This document shows, piece after piece, positions 34,727 to 44,541 of a DNA stretch of 64,000 nucleotides. The translations under genes and the position numbers were made by a program. The DNA lies in NCBI RefSeq assembly GCF_001368915.1, contig NZ_CSTE01000003.1:124001-188000 (forward strand), written 5' to 3'. Source of the stretch: Haloferax massiliensis. Lineage in GTDB: Archaea > Halobacteriota > Halobacteria > Halobacteriales > Haloferacaceae. The stretch's first letter is position 1; every line of letters begins with the position of its first letter. The notes under the pieces were generated by a model. That model was not told where the DNA came from, made no database searches, and was given only the letters and a program-made list of their open reading frames with translations.

Positions 34727-34814
34727 AGAGAGATACGCACAGTTCCGATATATAATGGTTCACAATTAGGCAGTCTGAGTGGGTAAGCGGAAACGAGTGC
34801 ACAGTATGCAAATG

Positions 34815-34844
34815 CTTATGTTGGTGATGCCGAAATGATTCGGC
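34815..34844 (+). promoter_or_regulatory. Importer promoter with inverted repeat over the start
   Basis: CTTATG (34815-34820) is centred about 31 bases before the ATG at 34849. Between them lies the inverted repeat GCCGAA-ATGA-TTCGGC (34829-34844), ending four bases before the start codon. A protein bound there, or a hairpin in the 5' end of the mRNA, would block expression. Confidence 0.45.
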
Positions 34845-34848
34845 GTCA

Positions 34849-36498
34849 ATGATGAGAGAGAGTGTCTCACGTAGAGATATACTGAAAACGACGGGTGCGT
34901 CGATACCCGTCCTGCTCGCCGGTTGTACGTCCGACTCCGGGTCCGAAGCGACGACCGAGGGCGACGGTGGCGGCGGCGAAACGACTACGAGTGGCGGCAC
35001 GGAGACGGCTGCCGGGAGTTCCGGCGCGACGATACGCATCGGCCAGTCGCTGAACCCCGTTCGATTCGACCCGATAACCCAGCTTTCGAACCCGGACGCG
35101 CTCGTCGCCAACCGAGTGTTCAGCCAGCTGTACACCTACGGCGAGGGGACGGACGTGGTCCCGAACCTCGCGACGAGTATGCCGACCATCGAGCGGGACA
35201 ACACCCGTTACACCGTCGAGATCGTCGACAACGCGATGTTCCACAACGGCGACCCGGTCACCGCCGAGGACGTGGCCTACTCGTTCCGCGCGCCCATCGA
35301 GGAGGAGACGCCCCTCCTGGGCATCTTCAGCGTCATCGACTCCGTCGAGGCCATCGACGAGACGACGGTCCAGTTCGACCTCTCGAACCCCTACGCGATG
35401 TTCCAGCACGTCCTCACCCATCAGGTCGTGCCGGAGACCGTCCGCGAGGAGGACAAGGAGGCGTTCAGCACCGAACAGCCCATCGGTTCGGGGCCGTTCC
35501 GGTTCGTCGAGTGGGAAGAGAGCAACTACGTCACGCTCGAACGCTGGGACGACTACTGGGGCGACGAACTGCCCAACGTCGCCGGCGTCGAGTTCACGCC
35601 CATCACGGAGTCGACGACGCGCGTCACCAACCTCAGAACGAGCGACGTGGACGTCATCGAGACGATTCCGCCGCGGCTCTGGGACACCGTCGAGAGCACC
35701 GAGGACACGAGCATCTCCGAGGTGGAGAGCGTCGGCTACTTCTACGTCGCGTTCAACTGCAACGAGGGGCCGACCGCCGACAAGCGCGTCCGCGAGGCCA
35801 TCGACTACAGCTTCTCGATGGACGACGCGGTCGAACGCTACATCGACCCGGCCGGACTCCGCCAGTACGGCCCGCTTCCGGGTCCGATGGTCGAAGAGTG
35901 GGACATGCCGCTCGAAGAGTGGATGGAGATTCCGAACGACAAGGACGTCGAGCAGGCGACGGCGCTGTTCGAGGAGGCCGGCGTCCCCGCCGACTGGGAC
36001 GCGAAAATCATCGTCCCGCCGGACGACAACCGCGAGAACATCGGCCTCTCTATCGCCAACGGCATCAAGGAGGCCGGCTACGAGGCCCACGTCGAACGGC
36101 TCGACTGGGGCGCGATGCTCAGCCGCGCGTACACCGGAAACGCCTCGGACTACAACATCTACGTCCTCGGATGGGTCCGCTACCCCGACCCCGACGACTT
36201 CATCTACAACCTGTTCCACGAGGACTCCGAGGGCGTGAATCAGGGCGTCTACTACCGGAACGACGAGGTCATGGCGCAGATTCAGGGCGCGCGCGAGTCG
36301 ACCGACCGCGACGAGCGCCAACAGCTCTACCAGTCGGCCATCTCGACGCTCTTGGAGGAGAAGGTCCACCTCCCCGCGTTCAACTACAAGAACTCCTACG
36401 GGGTGAAGTCCACCGTCAGCGACTTCCAGGTACACCCGGTCTCGCCGCAGAACCCGCGGCTCCTCACCTCCTACAACAACGTCTCGGTCGACAGATGA
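34849..36498 (+). CDS. Dpp-type ABC transporter substrate-binding lipoprotein (family 5)
   Basis: 549 residues. Tat signal with RR at residues 8-9 (SRRDILKTTG) and lipobox Cys26 (LAGC), then a Gly/Thr/Glu linker to about residue 55. Mature-domain landmarks of SBP_bac_5 include NGDPVTAEDVAYSFRAPIEE, IGSGPFRFVEWEE and KRVREAIDYSFSMDDAVE. It begins an importer with two permeases and a fused double ATPase downstream on the same strand. Peptides or peptide-like amides are the expected ligands given the hydrolases next door. Confidence 0.93.
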   Translation: MMRESVSRRDILKTTGASIPVLLAGCTSDSGSEATTEGDGGGGETTTSGGTETAAGSSGATIRIGQSLNPVRFDPITQLSNPDALVANRVFSQLYTYGEGTDVVPNLATSMPTIERDNTRYTVEIVDNAMFHNGDPVTAEDVAYSFRAPIEEETPLLGIFSVIDSVEAIDETTVQFDLSNPYAMFQHVLTHQVVPETVREEDKEAFSTEQPIGSGPFRFVEWEESNYVTLERWDDYWGDELPNVAGVEFTPITESTTRVTNLRTSDVDVIETIPPRLWDTVESTEDTSISEVESVGYFYVAFNCNEGPTADKRVREAIDYSFSMDDAVERYIDPAGLRQYGPLPGPMVEEWDMPLEEWMEIPNDKDVEQATALFEEAGVPADWDAKIIVPPDDNRENIGLSIANGIKEAGYEAHVERLDWGAMLSRAYTGNASDYNIYVLGWVRYPDPDDFIYNLFHEDSEGVNQGVYYRNDEVMAQIQGARESTDRDERQQLYQSAISTLLEEKVHLPAFNYKNSYGVKSTVSDFQVHPVSPQNPRLLTSYNNVSVDR

Positions 36499-36510
36499 TC
36501 TCCAACAGAC

Positions 36511-36536
36511 GGTAACAGTTACCAAACGTTATATGC
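36511..36536 (+). promoter_or_regulatory. Internal promoter with palindrome before the permease genes
   Basis: TTATATGC (36529-36536) is centred 27 bases before the permease ATG at 36559, a leaderless spacing. Directly upstream lies the perfect inverted repeat GGTAAC-A-GTTACC (36511-36523), in the TFB-recognition position. The permease/ATPase part of the importer can thus be expressed apart from the binding protein. Confidence 0.5.
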
Positions 36537-36558
36537 TCTCTCCCCATCCACCCTATCA

Positions 36559-37566
36559 ATGACGACAACCGGCTACATCGGACGGCGATTACTCCAAATC
36601 GTCCCGGTCTTGTTGTTCGTCGTTACGGTCACGTTCGTCCTCATCAACTCGATTCCCGGCGACCCGGTTCGCATCTTGGTCGGGCCGAGCGCCGACGCGG
36701 CGGCCATCGAGGCCGCTCGCGCGAGGTACGGCCTCGACCAGCCGCTGTACGTCCGGTACGTCAAGTACGTCGCGGCGGTCGCCACGGGCGACTTCGGGAC
36801 GAGCATCCACTACGGGGGAGTCCCGGTCACGGAGAAGATTCTGGAGCGGCTTCCGGTGACGCTGCTCCTCCTCGCGTCGAGTTTCACCCTCGCTATCGGC
36901 TCGGCGATTCCGCTGGGTATCTTCGCCGCCAAGAACCGTAACAACGGCTACGACCACCTCGCTCGCATCACGTCGCTCGTCGGCGTCAGCACGCCCAGCT
37001 TCTGGGTCGGCCTGCTGCTCATCATCGTGTTCGCGTACTACGGCGACCTCCTGCCGCCGAGCGGGCTCGTCATGCCGTGGGCGGACCCCGCGTCGGTCGA
37101 CGGCGCGACGTCGAGACTGGACGTGCTGGCGACCGCGGCGTCGCATCTGATACTCCCCTCTATCACGCTGGGGACGCTCCAGATGGCGGCCATCACGCGC
37201 ATCGAGCGGTCGTCGATGCTCGAAGTGCTCAACAAGGACTACGTCCAACTCGCCCGCGCCTACGGCGTCTCCGAGCGGACGATTCTCCGGCGGCAGGCGT
37301 TCAAGAACGCGCAACTGCCGGTGCTCACGGTTATCGGCATCCAGATGACGACCGCCCTCGGCGGCGCGGTGCTGACCGAGACGGTCTTCAACATCAACGG
37401 GATGGGGAACCTCATCATCACCGCGGTCCGAGCGCAGGACTACCAGCTCATCATGGGCACGACGATATTCTTCGCCATCGTGTTCGTCCTCGGCGTGCTC
37501 GTCGTGGACGTGCTGTACGCGGTCATCGACCCGCGCATCTCCTACGGGGGTGGTGCCGGTGAGTGA
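36559..37566 (+). CDS. ABC transporter permease, DppB type
   Basis: A 335-residue permease with six helices; the N-terminal MTTTGYIGRRLLQIVPVLLF is typical of DppB. The EAA-type loop is LNKDYVQLARAYGVSERTIL near residue 225, and SIPGDPVRILVGP is the conserved post-helix-1 segment. It overlaps the next permease by 8 bases, so the two are coupled. It forms the channel for the peptide-type importer begun at 34849. Confidence 0.94.
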   Translation: MTTTGYIGRRLLQIVPVLLFVVTVTFVLINSIPGDPVRILVGPSADAAAIEAARARYGLDQPLYVRYVKYVAAVATGDFGTSIHYGGVPVTEKILERLPVTLLLLASSFTLAIGSAIPLGIFAAKNRNNGYDHLARITSLVGVSTPSFWVGLLLIIVFAYYGDLLPPSGLVMPWADPASVDGATSRLDVLATAASHLILPSITLGTLQMAAITRIERSSMLEVLNKDYVQLARAYGVSERTILRRQAFKNAQLPVLTVIGIQMTTALGGAVLTETVFNINGMGNLIITAVRAQDYQLIMGTTIFFAIVFVLGVLVVDVLYAVIDPRISYGGGAGE

Positions 37567-38539
37567 TTCGACGGCCGCCGTCGGCGACTCGGCTCACACG
37601 GGCGGCGTCGCGGACGCGGGCGAGCGGAGCTCTGTCTCCCGCACGTCGCAGGTGCTCCGACAGCTCAGGCGCAATTCGGCGTCGCGCGTCGGCCTCTACG
37701 TCATCGGGCTCGTGACGCTCGTCGCGCTGGTGACGACCATCGACGCCGACCTGTTCGACTACCAGTTCGCGGCGACGTACTGGTACCATCCGGAAAGCGA
37801 CTCCGCGGGCAGCGCCATCCTGCTCCCGCCGGTCGGCATCGAAAACAGCTTCGGGACGGGGACGTGGGCCCATCCGCTCGGGACGGACCACCGCGGCCGC
37901 GACGTGCTCGTCAGACTGGTGTACGGAACGCGCATCGCCGTTCAGGTGGGTCTCATCGCGACGGGCATCGGGATGACCATCGGGACGGTCGTCGGTGCGG
38001 TTTCGGGCTACTACGGCGGCTGGGTCGACGACGTGCTTCAGCGGTTCGTCGAGTCGCTGTACGCGATTCCGTTCCTCATCCTCGTCATCGCCATCATGTC
38101 CGCGTTCGGCCGCGAGCTCGGCATCGCCATCGTCGGCGTCTCCATCACGACGATTCCGGTGTTCACGCGCCTGATTCGCTCGCAGGTGCTGAGCGTCCGG
38201 GAGATGGAGTACGTCGAGGCCGCGAAGGCCGCCGGCGTCCGCGACCGCCACATCATCTTCCGCCACATCATCCCCAACAGCTTCGCGCCGGTGCTCGTCC
38301 AGTCGACCTTGCAGGTCGGCGTGAACATCCTCATCGTCGCGTCGCTGTCGTTCCTCGGGTTCGGGGTCCAGCCCCCGACGCCGTCGTGGGGGCAGATGCT
38401 CGCCCACTCGCGGCAGTACATGATCGTCAACCCGTGGTTCAGTCTCTGGCCCGGCCTCGCGATTCTCGCGACGGTCGTCGGCTTCAACCTGCTGGGCGAC
38501 GGCCTGCGCGACGCAATCGACCCGCGGTCGAACGACTGA
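37559..38539 (+). CDS. ABC transporter permease, DppC type
   Basis: The likely start is GTG at 37559 (reads MSDSTAAVGDSAHTGG); in-frame GTG codons at 37550 and 37553 are alternatives, so the protein is 326-329 residues. DppC features are the GTDHRGRDVLVRLVYG segment and the EAA loop MEYVEAAKAAGVRDRHIIFR near residue 220. About six helices are present, with an extended periplasm-side loop after helix 1 (residues 60-100). It pairs with the DppB-type permease it overlaps; a 180-base gap separates it from the ATPase gene. Confidence 0.93.
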   Translation: MSDSTAAVGDSAHTGGVADAGERSSVSRTSQVLRQLRRNSASRVGLYVIGLVTLVALVTTIDADLFDYQFAATYWYHPESDSAGSAILLPPVGIENSFGTGTWAHPLGTDHRGRDVLVRLVYGTRIAVQVGLIATGIGMTIGTVVGAVSGYYGGWVDDVLQRFVESLYAIPFLILVIAIMSAFGRELGIAIVGVSITTIPVFTRLIRSQVLSVREMEYVEAAKAAGVRDRHIIFRHIIPNSFAPVLVQSTLQVGVNILIVASLSFLGFGVQPPTPSWGQMLAHSRQYMIVNPWFSLWPGLAILATVVGFNLLGDGLRDAIDPRSND

Positions 38540-38719
38540 CGATGAACGGACGACACCTCTCACCGACCGTTCGCCGCGGGCCCGGGAGTCGCCCGGCCTC
38601 CGCCAGTCGCTCGCCCGCCGAACCACCGCTCCCTACTCGGGGCGGCGTCGGAACTCGCTCTCGCGGTTCTGCAGAGGCACCCATCTCACGCACCGGCGCC
38701 CCCCACGATTCCACGACCA

Positions 38720-41227
38720 ATGTCTGACACGCTACTCACCGTCCGCGACCTGCACACCCACTTCCGCACCGACGCGGGGACCGTCCGGGCCGTCGACGGT
38801 ATCTCGTTCGAGGTACAGCGCGGCGAAGTGCTCGGTATCGTCGGCGAAAGCGGCGCGGGAAAGAGCGTCGCGGCGCGGAGCATCATGCGCCTCATCGACT
38901 CGCCGGGCGTCATCGTCAACGGCGAGGTCCGCTTCGAAGACGACCTGCTCGTCGGCGTCGAGCGCGGCGACGACCCCGACGGCGAACCCCGGCAGGACCC
39001 CGAGATGCTGTCGAGCCGCGAGATTCGCGAGCGCGTCCGGGGCCGCGAAATCGCGATGATATTTCAGGACCCCACGGAGAGCCTCAACCCGGTGTTCACC
39101 GTCGGCGAGCAGTTGAGCGAGATTATCGGGCTCAACCGCGACGTGTCGGCGGCCGAAGCCGAGGCCATCGCGGTCGAGCGCCTCCGCGAGGTCGGCATCC
39201 CCGAGGCCGAACGCCGGATGGACGACTACCCCCACGAGTTCTCCGGGGGGATGCGCCAGCGCGTCCTCATCGCGATGGCGTTCGCGTGCGAACCGAGCCT
39301 CGTCATCGCCGACGAGCCGACCACCGCGCTCGACGTGACCGTCGAGGCGCAGATTCTCGACCTCGTGAAGGACCTCGCGGCGCGCTACGACACGTCGTTC
39401 GTCTGGGTCACCCACGACATGGGCGTCGTCGCCGAGATATGCGACCGCGTGGCCGTGATGTACCTCGGCGAAATCGTCGAGCAGGCGACCGTCGACGACC
39501 TCTTTCACGACACGAAACACCCCTACACCGAGGCGCTCCTCGGGTCGATTCCGCGGCCCGACCGCGACGTGGACGGCCTGTCGCCCATCGAGGGCATCAT
39601 GCCGGAAGCCATCAATCCGCCGCAGGGCTGCCGCTTCCACACGCGGTGTCCTCACGCCCGCGAGGCGTGTCTGCACGCCCACCCCGACGCCCGCGTCGTC
39701 GACGGCGGGAGCGAACAGGCCCGAGACGTAGAAACCGCTGACGGCACCGCTCTCACCGAAGTCGCCGCCGCGCCGCACCGAGCGGCGTGCCTGCGCAACG
39801 ACGCGTTCGCCGAGGCGGGCTACTGGGAGAGCGTCCCGCTCGACGACGCCGAGTCGGTGTCGGCTTCGACCGCCGCCGAGTCGGCTTCCGATTCCGCCGG
39901 TGACGCCGCCACCGACGCTACCGGCCCCACCGACGCCCCTGACGCTACCGCCGCCGCCAGCAACGGCTCCACCGTCGACCCGGACGCCGACCCGCTGCTC
40001 AGCGTGCGCGACCTGCGGAAGTACTTCGACGCGAGCGACGGCTTCCTCGACCGCCTCCGGTTCGACCGCGACGCGGGGCTGCTCCCCTTCTCGGCCGACC
40101 GCGAGCACGTCCGCGCGGTCGACGGCGTCTCGTTCGACATCCTGCCCGGCGAGACCCTCGGCCTCGTCGGCGAGTCCGGGTGCGGGAAGTCCACGCTCGC
40201 GCGGACGCTCCTCCGGTTGGTCGACCCGACGTCCGGCGACATCGTCTTCGACGGGGAGAACCTCGCCGAACTGTCGAAGGAGGAGCTTCGGAAGCGCCGC
40301 AAGCGCATGCAGTTCGTCTTTCAGGACCCGCAGGCGTCGCTCGACCCGCGGATGACCGTCGGCGAAACCGTCGAGGAGCCGATGCGGGCCCACGGGCTCT
40401 ACGAGGGCGACCGCGAGGGGCGGGCGCGCGAACTGCTGGAGACGGTCGGTCTCGACGCCGACCACTACAACCGCTATCCGCACCAGTTCTCCGGCGGTCA
40501 GCGCCAGCGGGTCAACCTCGCGCGGGCGCTCTCTGTCGACCCCGACTTCATCGTCTGCGACGAACCGACCTCGGCACTCGACGCGTCGGTGCAGGCGCAG
40601 GTGCTCAACACGATGAAGGAACTTCAGGACGAGTTCGGGCTGACGTACCTGTTTATCAGCCACGACCTGAGCGTCATCCGCCACGTCTGCGACCGCGTGG
40701 CCGTGATGTACCTCGGCGAACTGGTCGAACTCGCGGACAAGGACGACCTGTTCGAGTCGCCGAAGCACCCCTACACCCGGGCGCTCCTCTCGTCGATTCC
40801 GGTGCCCGACCCGCGGGTGTCCCGCGAGACGGTCCCGCTGTCCGGCGACGTCCCGTCGCCGATTCATCCGCCCACCGGCTGTCGGTTCCACACCCGGTGT
40901 CCGAGTCTCGTCGCCCCGGCGGAACTCGGCCTCGGTGACGACGAGTGGGACCGCGTGCGCCGGTTCGTCAGGGCCGTCCAGCGCGAGTCCCCGGACGTCG
41001 TCGCCGACGATGCTCGCGCGACCTACTTCCCAGACGGCCTCCCAGCCGGCGACGCCGGCGCGACCGTCGAGCACGCGCTCTCGCTCGCGGCCGATGGCGC
41101 GTGGCGCGACGCCGCGTCGCTCCTGACCGAGACGTTCGTCGAGCCGAGCGTCTGCACCTCCGAGGTGCCGACGCTGGACTCGCCCGGCGGACTCGACCGT
41201 ATCGTCAGCTGTCACCACTACTCCTGA
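38720..41227 (+). CDS. Fused double ABC ATPase (DppD-DppF fusion)
   Basis: 835 residues with two complete ABC domains. Domain 1 has Walker A GESGAGKS (42-49), signature [14 protein letters not shown], and Walker [13 protein letters not shown]. Domain 2 has Walker A GESGCGKS starting at about residue 484, signature [14 protein letters not shown], and [12 protein letters not shown]. Each is followed by an oligopeptide-type C-terminal motif with Cys residues ([22 protein letters not shown]) that in DppD/DppF binds a 4Fe-4S cluster. An Ala/Ser/Asp-rich linker (about 375-425) joins them. Most systems encode the two as separate genes. A C-terminal tail of about 120 residues after domain 2 is unexplained. 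Confidence 0.94.
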   Translation: MSDTLLTVRDLHTHFRTDAGTVRAVDGISFEVQRGEVLGIVGESGAGKSVAARSIMRLIDSPGVIVNGEVRFEDDLLVGVERGDDPDGEPRQDPEMLSSREIRERVRGREIAMIFQDPTESLNPVFTVGEQLSEIIGLNRDVSAAEAEAIAVERLREVGIPEAERRMDDYPHEFSGGMRQRVLIAMAFACEPSLVIADEPTTALDVTVEAQILDLVKDLAARYDTSFVWVTHDMGVVAEICDRVAVMYLGEIVEQATVDDLFHDTKHPYTEALLGSIPRPDRDVDGLSPIEGIMPEAINPPQGCRFHTRCPHAREACLHAHPDARVVDGGSEQARDVETADGTALTEVAAAPHRAACLRNDAFAEAGYWESVPLDDAESVSASTAAESASDSAGDAATDATGPTDAPDATAAASNGSTVDPDADPLLSVRDLRKYFDASDGFLDRLRFDRDAGLLPFSADREHVRAVDGVSFDILPGETLGLVGESGCGKSTLARTLLRLVDPTSGDIVFDGENLAELSKEELRKRRKRMQFVFQDPQASLDPRMTVGETVEEPMRAHGLYEGDREGRARELLETVGLDADHYNRYPHQFSGGQRQRVNLARALSVDPDFIVCDEPTSALDASVQAQVLNTMKELQDEFGLTYLFISHDLSVIRHVCDRVAVMYLGELVELADKDDLFESPKHPYTRALLSSIPVPDPRVSRETVPLSGDVPSPIHPPTGCRFHTRCPSLVAPAELGLGDDEWDRVRRFVRAVQRESPDVVADDARATYFPDGLPAGDAGATVEHALSLAADGAWRDAASLLTETFVEPSVCTSEVPTLDSPGGLDRIVSCHHYS

Positions 41228-41253
41228 AAAGCGCCGCCGCCTTTACTTCGTCC

Positions 41254-42078
41254 TCACGCCGACCCGAATCGGTCGGCGACCTCGCCCACGGTTTCGAAGG
41301 CGACGCCCGGCGCGTCGGCGACGTGTTCGACGAACGATTCGAGCCGGGCGAGCCGGTGGGACTGCCCGATGACCTGCGGGTGCATCGTGAGGACGAACAC
41401 GCCGCCGTCGACGTTGTCGACCATCCAGTCGAACTGCTCGCGCCACTGGCGGAACACCGCTTTCTCGTTCGCGTAGCCCCGCTCGCGGTTGAACGCGAAC
41501 GCCGGGAAGTCGTCGCGTTGCCACGACACGGGCACCTCGACGATGTCGGTCTCGGTGCCGCGTTCGAAGGGGGCGTCGGCGGGCGCGGCCCACCCCTCGC
41601 GGACGCGGTACGGCTCGAAGTCGGTCGCCATCTGGCTGGAGTCCCACTCGAAGCCGAGTTCGTCGAGGATGCCGAGCGTGTGGGTCGAAAAATCCCACGA
41701 GGGCGAGCGGTAGCCGGTCGGCCGCCGGCCCGTGAGGTCGACGATGCTCTCGACGCCGCGTTTCACGTCGTCGTACTCGGCCGCCCTCGACTCGTACTGT
41801 CGCGGGCGGGTGTGCGACCAGCCGTGGTGCTGGACGTCGTGGCCGCGGCTCCACACCTCCTCGGCGGCCTCGGGGAAGCTGTCGATGGTGTGGCCCGGCG
41901 TGAACCACGTGGCCTCGACGCCGAACTCGTCCAAGAGGTCGAGGACGCGGGGCGCGCCCACGTCGACGCCGAACAGTCCTCTCGACAGTTTCGTCGGGCT
42001 GTCCGGCGACCCGAAGGAGTGTATCCACGAGGAGACGCCGTCGAAGTCGAACGTGAGGCAGACGCTGTGGTGAGTCAC
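41254..42078 (-). CDS. Polysaccharide deacetylase (NodB-homology) family protein
   Basis: 274 residues if the GTG at 42078 is used (MTHHSVCLTFDFDG); an ATG at 42117 adds 13 codons of A/T-rich, atypical sequence. NodB motifs are LTFDFDG (Asp11, Asp13), the metal-His motif HDVQHHGWSHTRP, TGYRSPSWDFS, and a late LTMHPQV. No signal peptide, so cytoplasmic. Besides sugar N-deacetylases the fold includes amidases such as PuuE allantoinase, which fits the amide-hydrolase neighbours better than cell-wall work. It lies 82 bases downstream of the LLM oxidoreductase on the same strand. Confidence 0.82.
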   Translation of the reverse strand: MTHHSVCLTFDFDGVSSWIHSFGSPDSPTKLSRGLFGVDVGAPRVLDLLDEFGVEATWFTPGHTIDSFPEAAEEVWSRGHDVQHHGWSHTRPRQYESRAAEYDDVKRGVESIVDLTGRRPTGYRSPSWDFSTHTLGILDELGFEWDSSQMATDFEPYRVREGWAAPADAPFERGTETDIVEVPVSWQRDDFPAFAFNRERGYANEKAVFRQWREQFDWMVDNVDGGVFVLTMHPQVIGQSHRLARLESFVEHVADAPGVAFETVGEVADRFGSA

Positions 42079-42160
42079 GCTTCGACCTACGAAAATCGAT
42101 GTGATAGCTGTTTCCATGCCGCACTCCCGTCCGGCGACCTATCGTCTCCTGCCTCGCGAG

Positions 42161-43114
42161 TTACCGAAACGCCGGCGCGACGCGCTCGGCGAACAGTTCG
42201 GCGCTCGTCGTCTCGGGGAAGTCAACGAACTCGACGACGACTTCGCCGAAGCCCATCCCATCGAACGTCTCCAGTCGCTCGCGGACCTGCTCGGGCGTGC
42301 CGACGAGCGGGTACTCGCTGTCGGCGACGTTCTCGGGTTTGAACCGCGGGAAGTGTTCGTCGAGGAGGGCGTCGAGTTCCGCCTCGTCCTCGCGTATCAG
42401 ACACCGCGCGAACCACGAGCGCTCTATCTCCTCGAACGGCCGGCCGTAGCCCTCGCAGTGGCGTTCCAGCACGTTCAGTTTGTGTCGCATCACCTCCGGC
42501 GGCCCCCAGAAGTTCCACGAGTCGGCGAACTGGGCGGTGATTCGGAGGGTGAACGACTCGCCGCCGCCGCCGACCATGATGGGCGGGTGCGGGTCTCGGA
42601 CGGGATACGGCCGGCACATCGCCTCGTCGAGGCTGTAGTAGTCGCCGTCGAAGCTGACCGTCTCCTCGGTCCACAGGCGCTTGAGCATCCGAATCGACTC
42701 CTCCAGCATCCGGAGGCGAGTCGGCGCGTCCGGCCAGTCGTAGCCGTAGGCCCGCGCCTCGCTCTCCTTCCAGCCGGCTCCCATCCCGAGTTTCAGTCGT
42801 CCGTCGCTCACGGCGTCGAGGGTCGCGGCCTGCTTGGCGAGGAGCGCGGGGTTTCGGAAGTGGTTGTTCACCGTCTTCGGGTAGAGGTACACGTCTTCGG
42901 TCTCGCGGGCGATACCGGCCAGCGTGACGAAACACTCCGTCGTGGGGCCGGTGCCGGTCATGACGTGGTCGGGGACTGCGACGCCGTCGAAGCCGAGGCC
43001 CTCCATCGCCACGGCGAACTCGACCTGCGCGTCCCACGAGATCTCGTCGCAGAACGCCAACTGGGAGTGAACCGAGTCGCCGGCGCTGGTCGGAACGTTG
43101 ACTGCGAACTGCAT
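42161..43114 (-). CDS. LLM-class (F420-dependent type) oxidoreductase
   Basis: A 317-residue luciferase-like TIM barrel. Family segments are LGFDGVAVPDHVMTG, YPKTVNNHFRNPALLAKQAATLD, GRLKLGMGAGWKESEARAYG and PHPPIMVGGGGESFTLRI. It is a clear paralogue of the gene at 24021, but has a shorter C-terminus and different surroundings. It is probably co-transcribed with the NodB-like gene downstream and divergent from the SDR. Cofactor (F420 or FMN) and substrate are unknown. Confidence 0.87.
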   Translation of the reverse strand: MQFAVNVPTSAGDSVHSQLAFCDEISWDAQVEFAVAMEGLGFDGVAVPDHVMTGTGPTTECFVTLAGIARETEDVYLYPKTVNNHFRNPALLAKQAATLDAVSDGRLKLGMGAGWKESEARAYGYDWPDAPTRLRMLEESIRMLKRLWTEETVSFDGDYYSLDEAMCRPYPVRDPHPPIMVGGGGESFTLRITAQFADSWNFWGPPEVMRHKLNVLERHCEGYGRPFEEIERSWFARCLIREDEAELDALLDEHFPRFKPENVADSEYPLVGTPEQVRERLETFDGMGFGEVVVEFVDFPETTSAELFAERVAPAFR

Positions 43115-43233
43115 ACGAACGGCTCACGCGCGACCACGAAAACAGTTACCACTTCTCGCATCGCGTCACCCGCTGCTACACTTCACTCGCCGTCACCCCA
43201 ACACGTACTACGGTTCGCGCCCTCCGGAACAAC

Positions 43234-43959
43234 ATGACGGACCACCAGCGCGCGGCAATCGTGACCGGCGCGTCCAGCGGTATCGGTCGGGCGGTCGTCG
43301 AGCGACTCCGAGCGGACTACGACCACGTCGCCTGCTTCGACGTCGCGACCGGCGAGAACGACTGGGACGACGAGCGCGTCCACGAGTTCGCGGTTGACGT
43401 TCGCGACCCCGACGCGGTCGCGGACGCGGTGGCCGCGGTCGAATCAGTCGCCGACGTGGCGGCGCTCGTGAACAACGCGGGCATCTCGCGGGCCGTCTCC
43501 CTCGCGGACCTCGACCCGGACGAGTGGGACCGCGTCCTCGGCGTGAACCTCAAAGGGCAGTACGTCGTCGCCCGCGCCGTCGCCCCGGGGATGGTCGAAC
43601 GCGGCGAGGGAGCCATCGTCAACGTATCGAGCGTCGCCGGCCTCCGCGGGAGCGCCACCGGCGGCGTCCACTACTCCTCGTCGAAGGCGGGCGTCTTCGG
43701 GCTGACGAAGGGGCTGGCGAAACAGCTCGGCCCCGAGGTGCGCGTCAACTGCGTCGCGCCGGGACTCGTCGAGACGCCGCTTCTCACCGAGTCGAACCTC
43801 TGGACCGAAGCGGCGCTCGCCGAGTACGCCGCCGACCTCCCGCTCGAACGCATCGGAACCCCCGAGGAAGTCGCCGACGTGGTCGCGTTCCTCTGCGACG
43901 GCGCGAGCTATATGACGGGCACGGTGCTGACGGTCGACGGCGGGTCGATGCTCCGGTGA
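43234..43959 (+). CDS. Short-chain dehydrogenase/reductase
   Basis: A 241-residue classical SDR. Cofactor motif TGASSGIG (residues 11-18), NNAGISRAV, Ser in NVSSVAGLRG, YSSSK catalytic pair, and VNCVAPGLVETP. It is divergent from the LLM oxidoreductase, with 119 bases between. It ends the amide/peptide-type catabolic stretch and may oxidise a hydroxy-acid product of it. Relationship to the rhamnose block SDR (27017) is only at superfamily level. Confidence 0.9.
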   Translation: MTDHQRAAIVTGASSGIGRAVVERLRADYDHVACFDVATGENDWDDERVHEFAVDVRDPDAVADAVAAVESVADVAALVNNAGISRAVSLADLDPDEWDRVLGVNLKGQYVVARAVAPGMVERGEGAIVNVSSVAGLRGSATGGVHYSSSKAGVFGLTKGLAKQLGPEVRVNCVAPGLVETPLLTESNLWTEAALAEYAADLPLERIGTPEEVADVVAFLCDGASYMTGTVLTVDGGSMLR

Positions 43960-44541
43960 CGCGACGTGCGATGTACTCAGGGGCGGTTCCGCGTCGCGCC
44001 GACTGAGCCGACTGATATCGAACATATCAGAATAAATTTTATATATAATTTTGAATGTGTCGTTTTGATTTTCAATTCTTGCACGACTCGCCATCGGTGA
44101 GTCTCGTCGGTGGCCGCGATAGCGCAATCCGGCGGGAAAACGCGCTAGACCGCCCTAAATCTGCCCTTGGTCCTTTCTCCATGTCCGTGTGTCCGAGGTG
44201 ACGACCGGACGAGCGTGGTTGGACTGAATGACCGTGTCGGTAGTCCGAGATTTCGACGGCGATGCTACCGACTGCTCCCGTCTATCCGAGGAGAAAGCGT
44301 CTATAGCGGGCTGGTAACCCGGGGACCCCGATGAATGAGGAGACGGGGATAGTGGTCTCTGGTCGATGCGAAACCGGCCAGTCGAGTGTCGAGAGAGAGC
44401 TCGGACGAATATATACAAAAATTGATTAGTTTGTAGTTCACTCAGATAATCGAGTACTCTGACACCACCGTTGGCCCGCAACGTTGAGTCTTTCAAAACA
44501 TATTACGCAGCCGCCGCTGTACCGGACCCTCGGGCACAATC
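43960..44541. other. Gene-free, partly A/T-rich stretch
   Basis: About 580 bases. The part 44010-44080 is very A/T-rich (runs such as AATAAATTTTATATATAA), unlike the flanking genes; a second A/T-rich patch is at 44410-44450. Translations in all frames look like shadows. It contains no visible tRNA or transposase remnant. The A/T-rich patches could be promoters for unannotated RNA. Confidence 0.5.
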
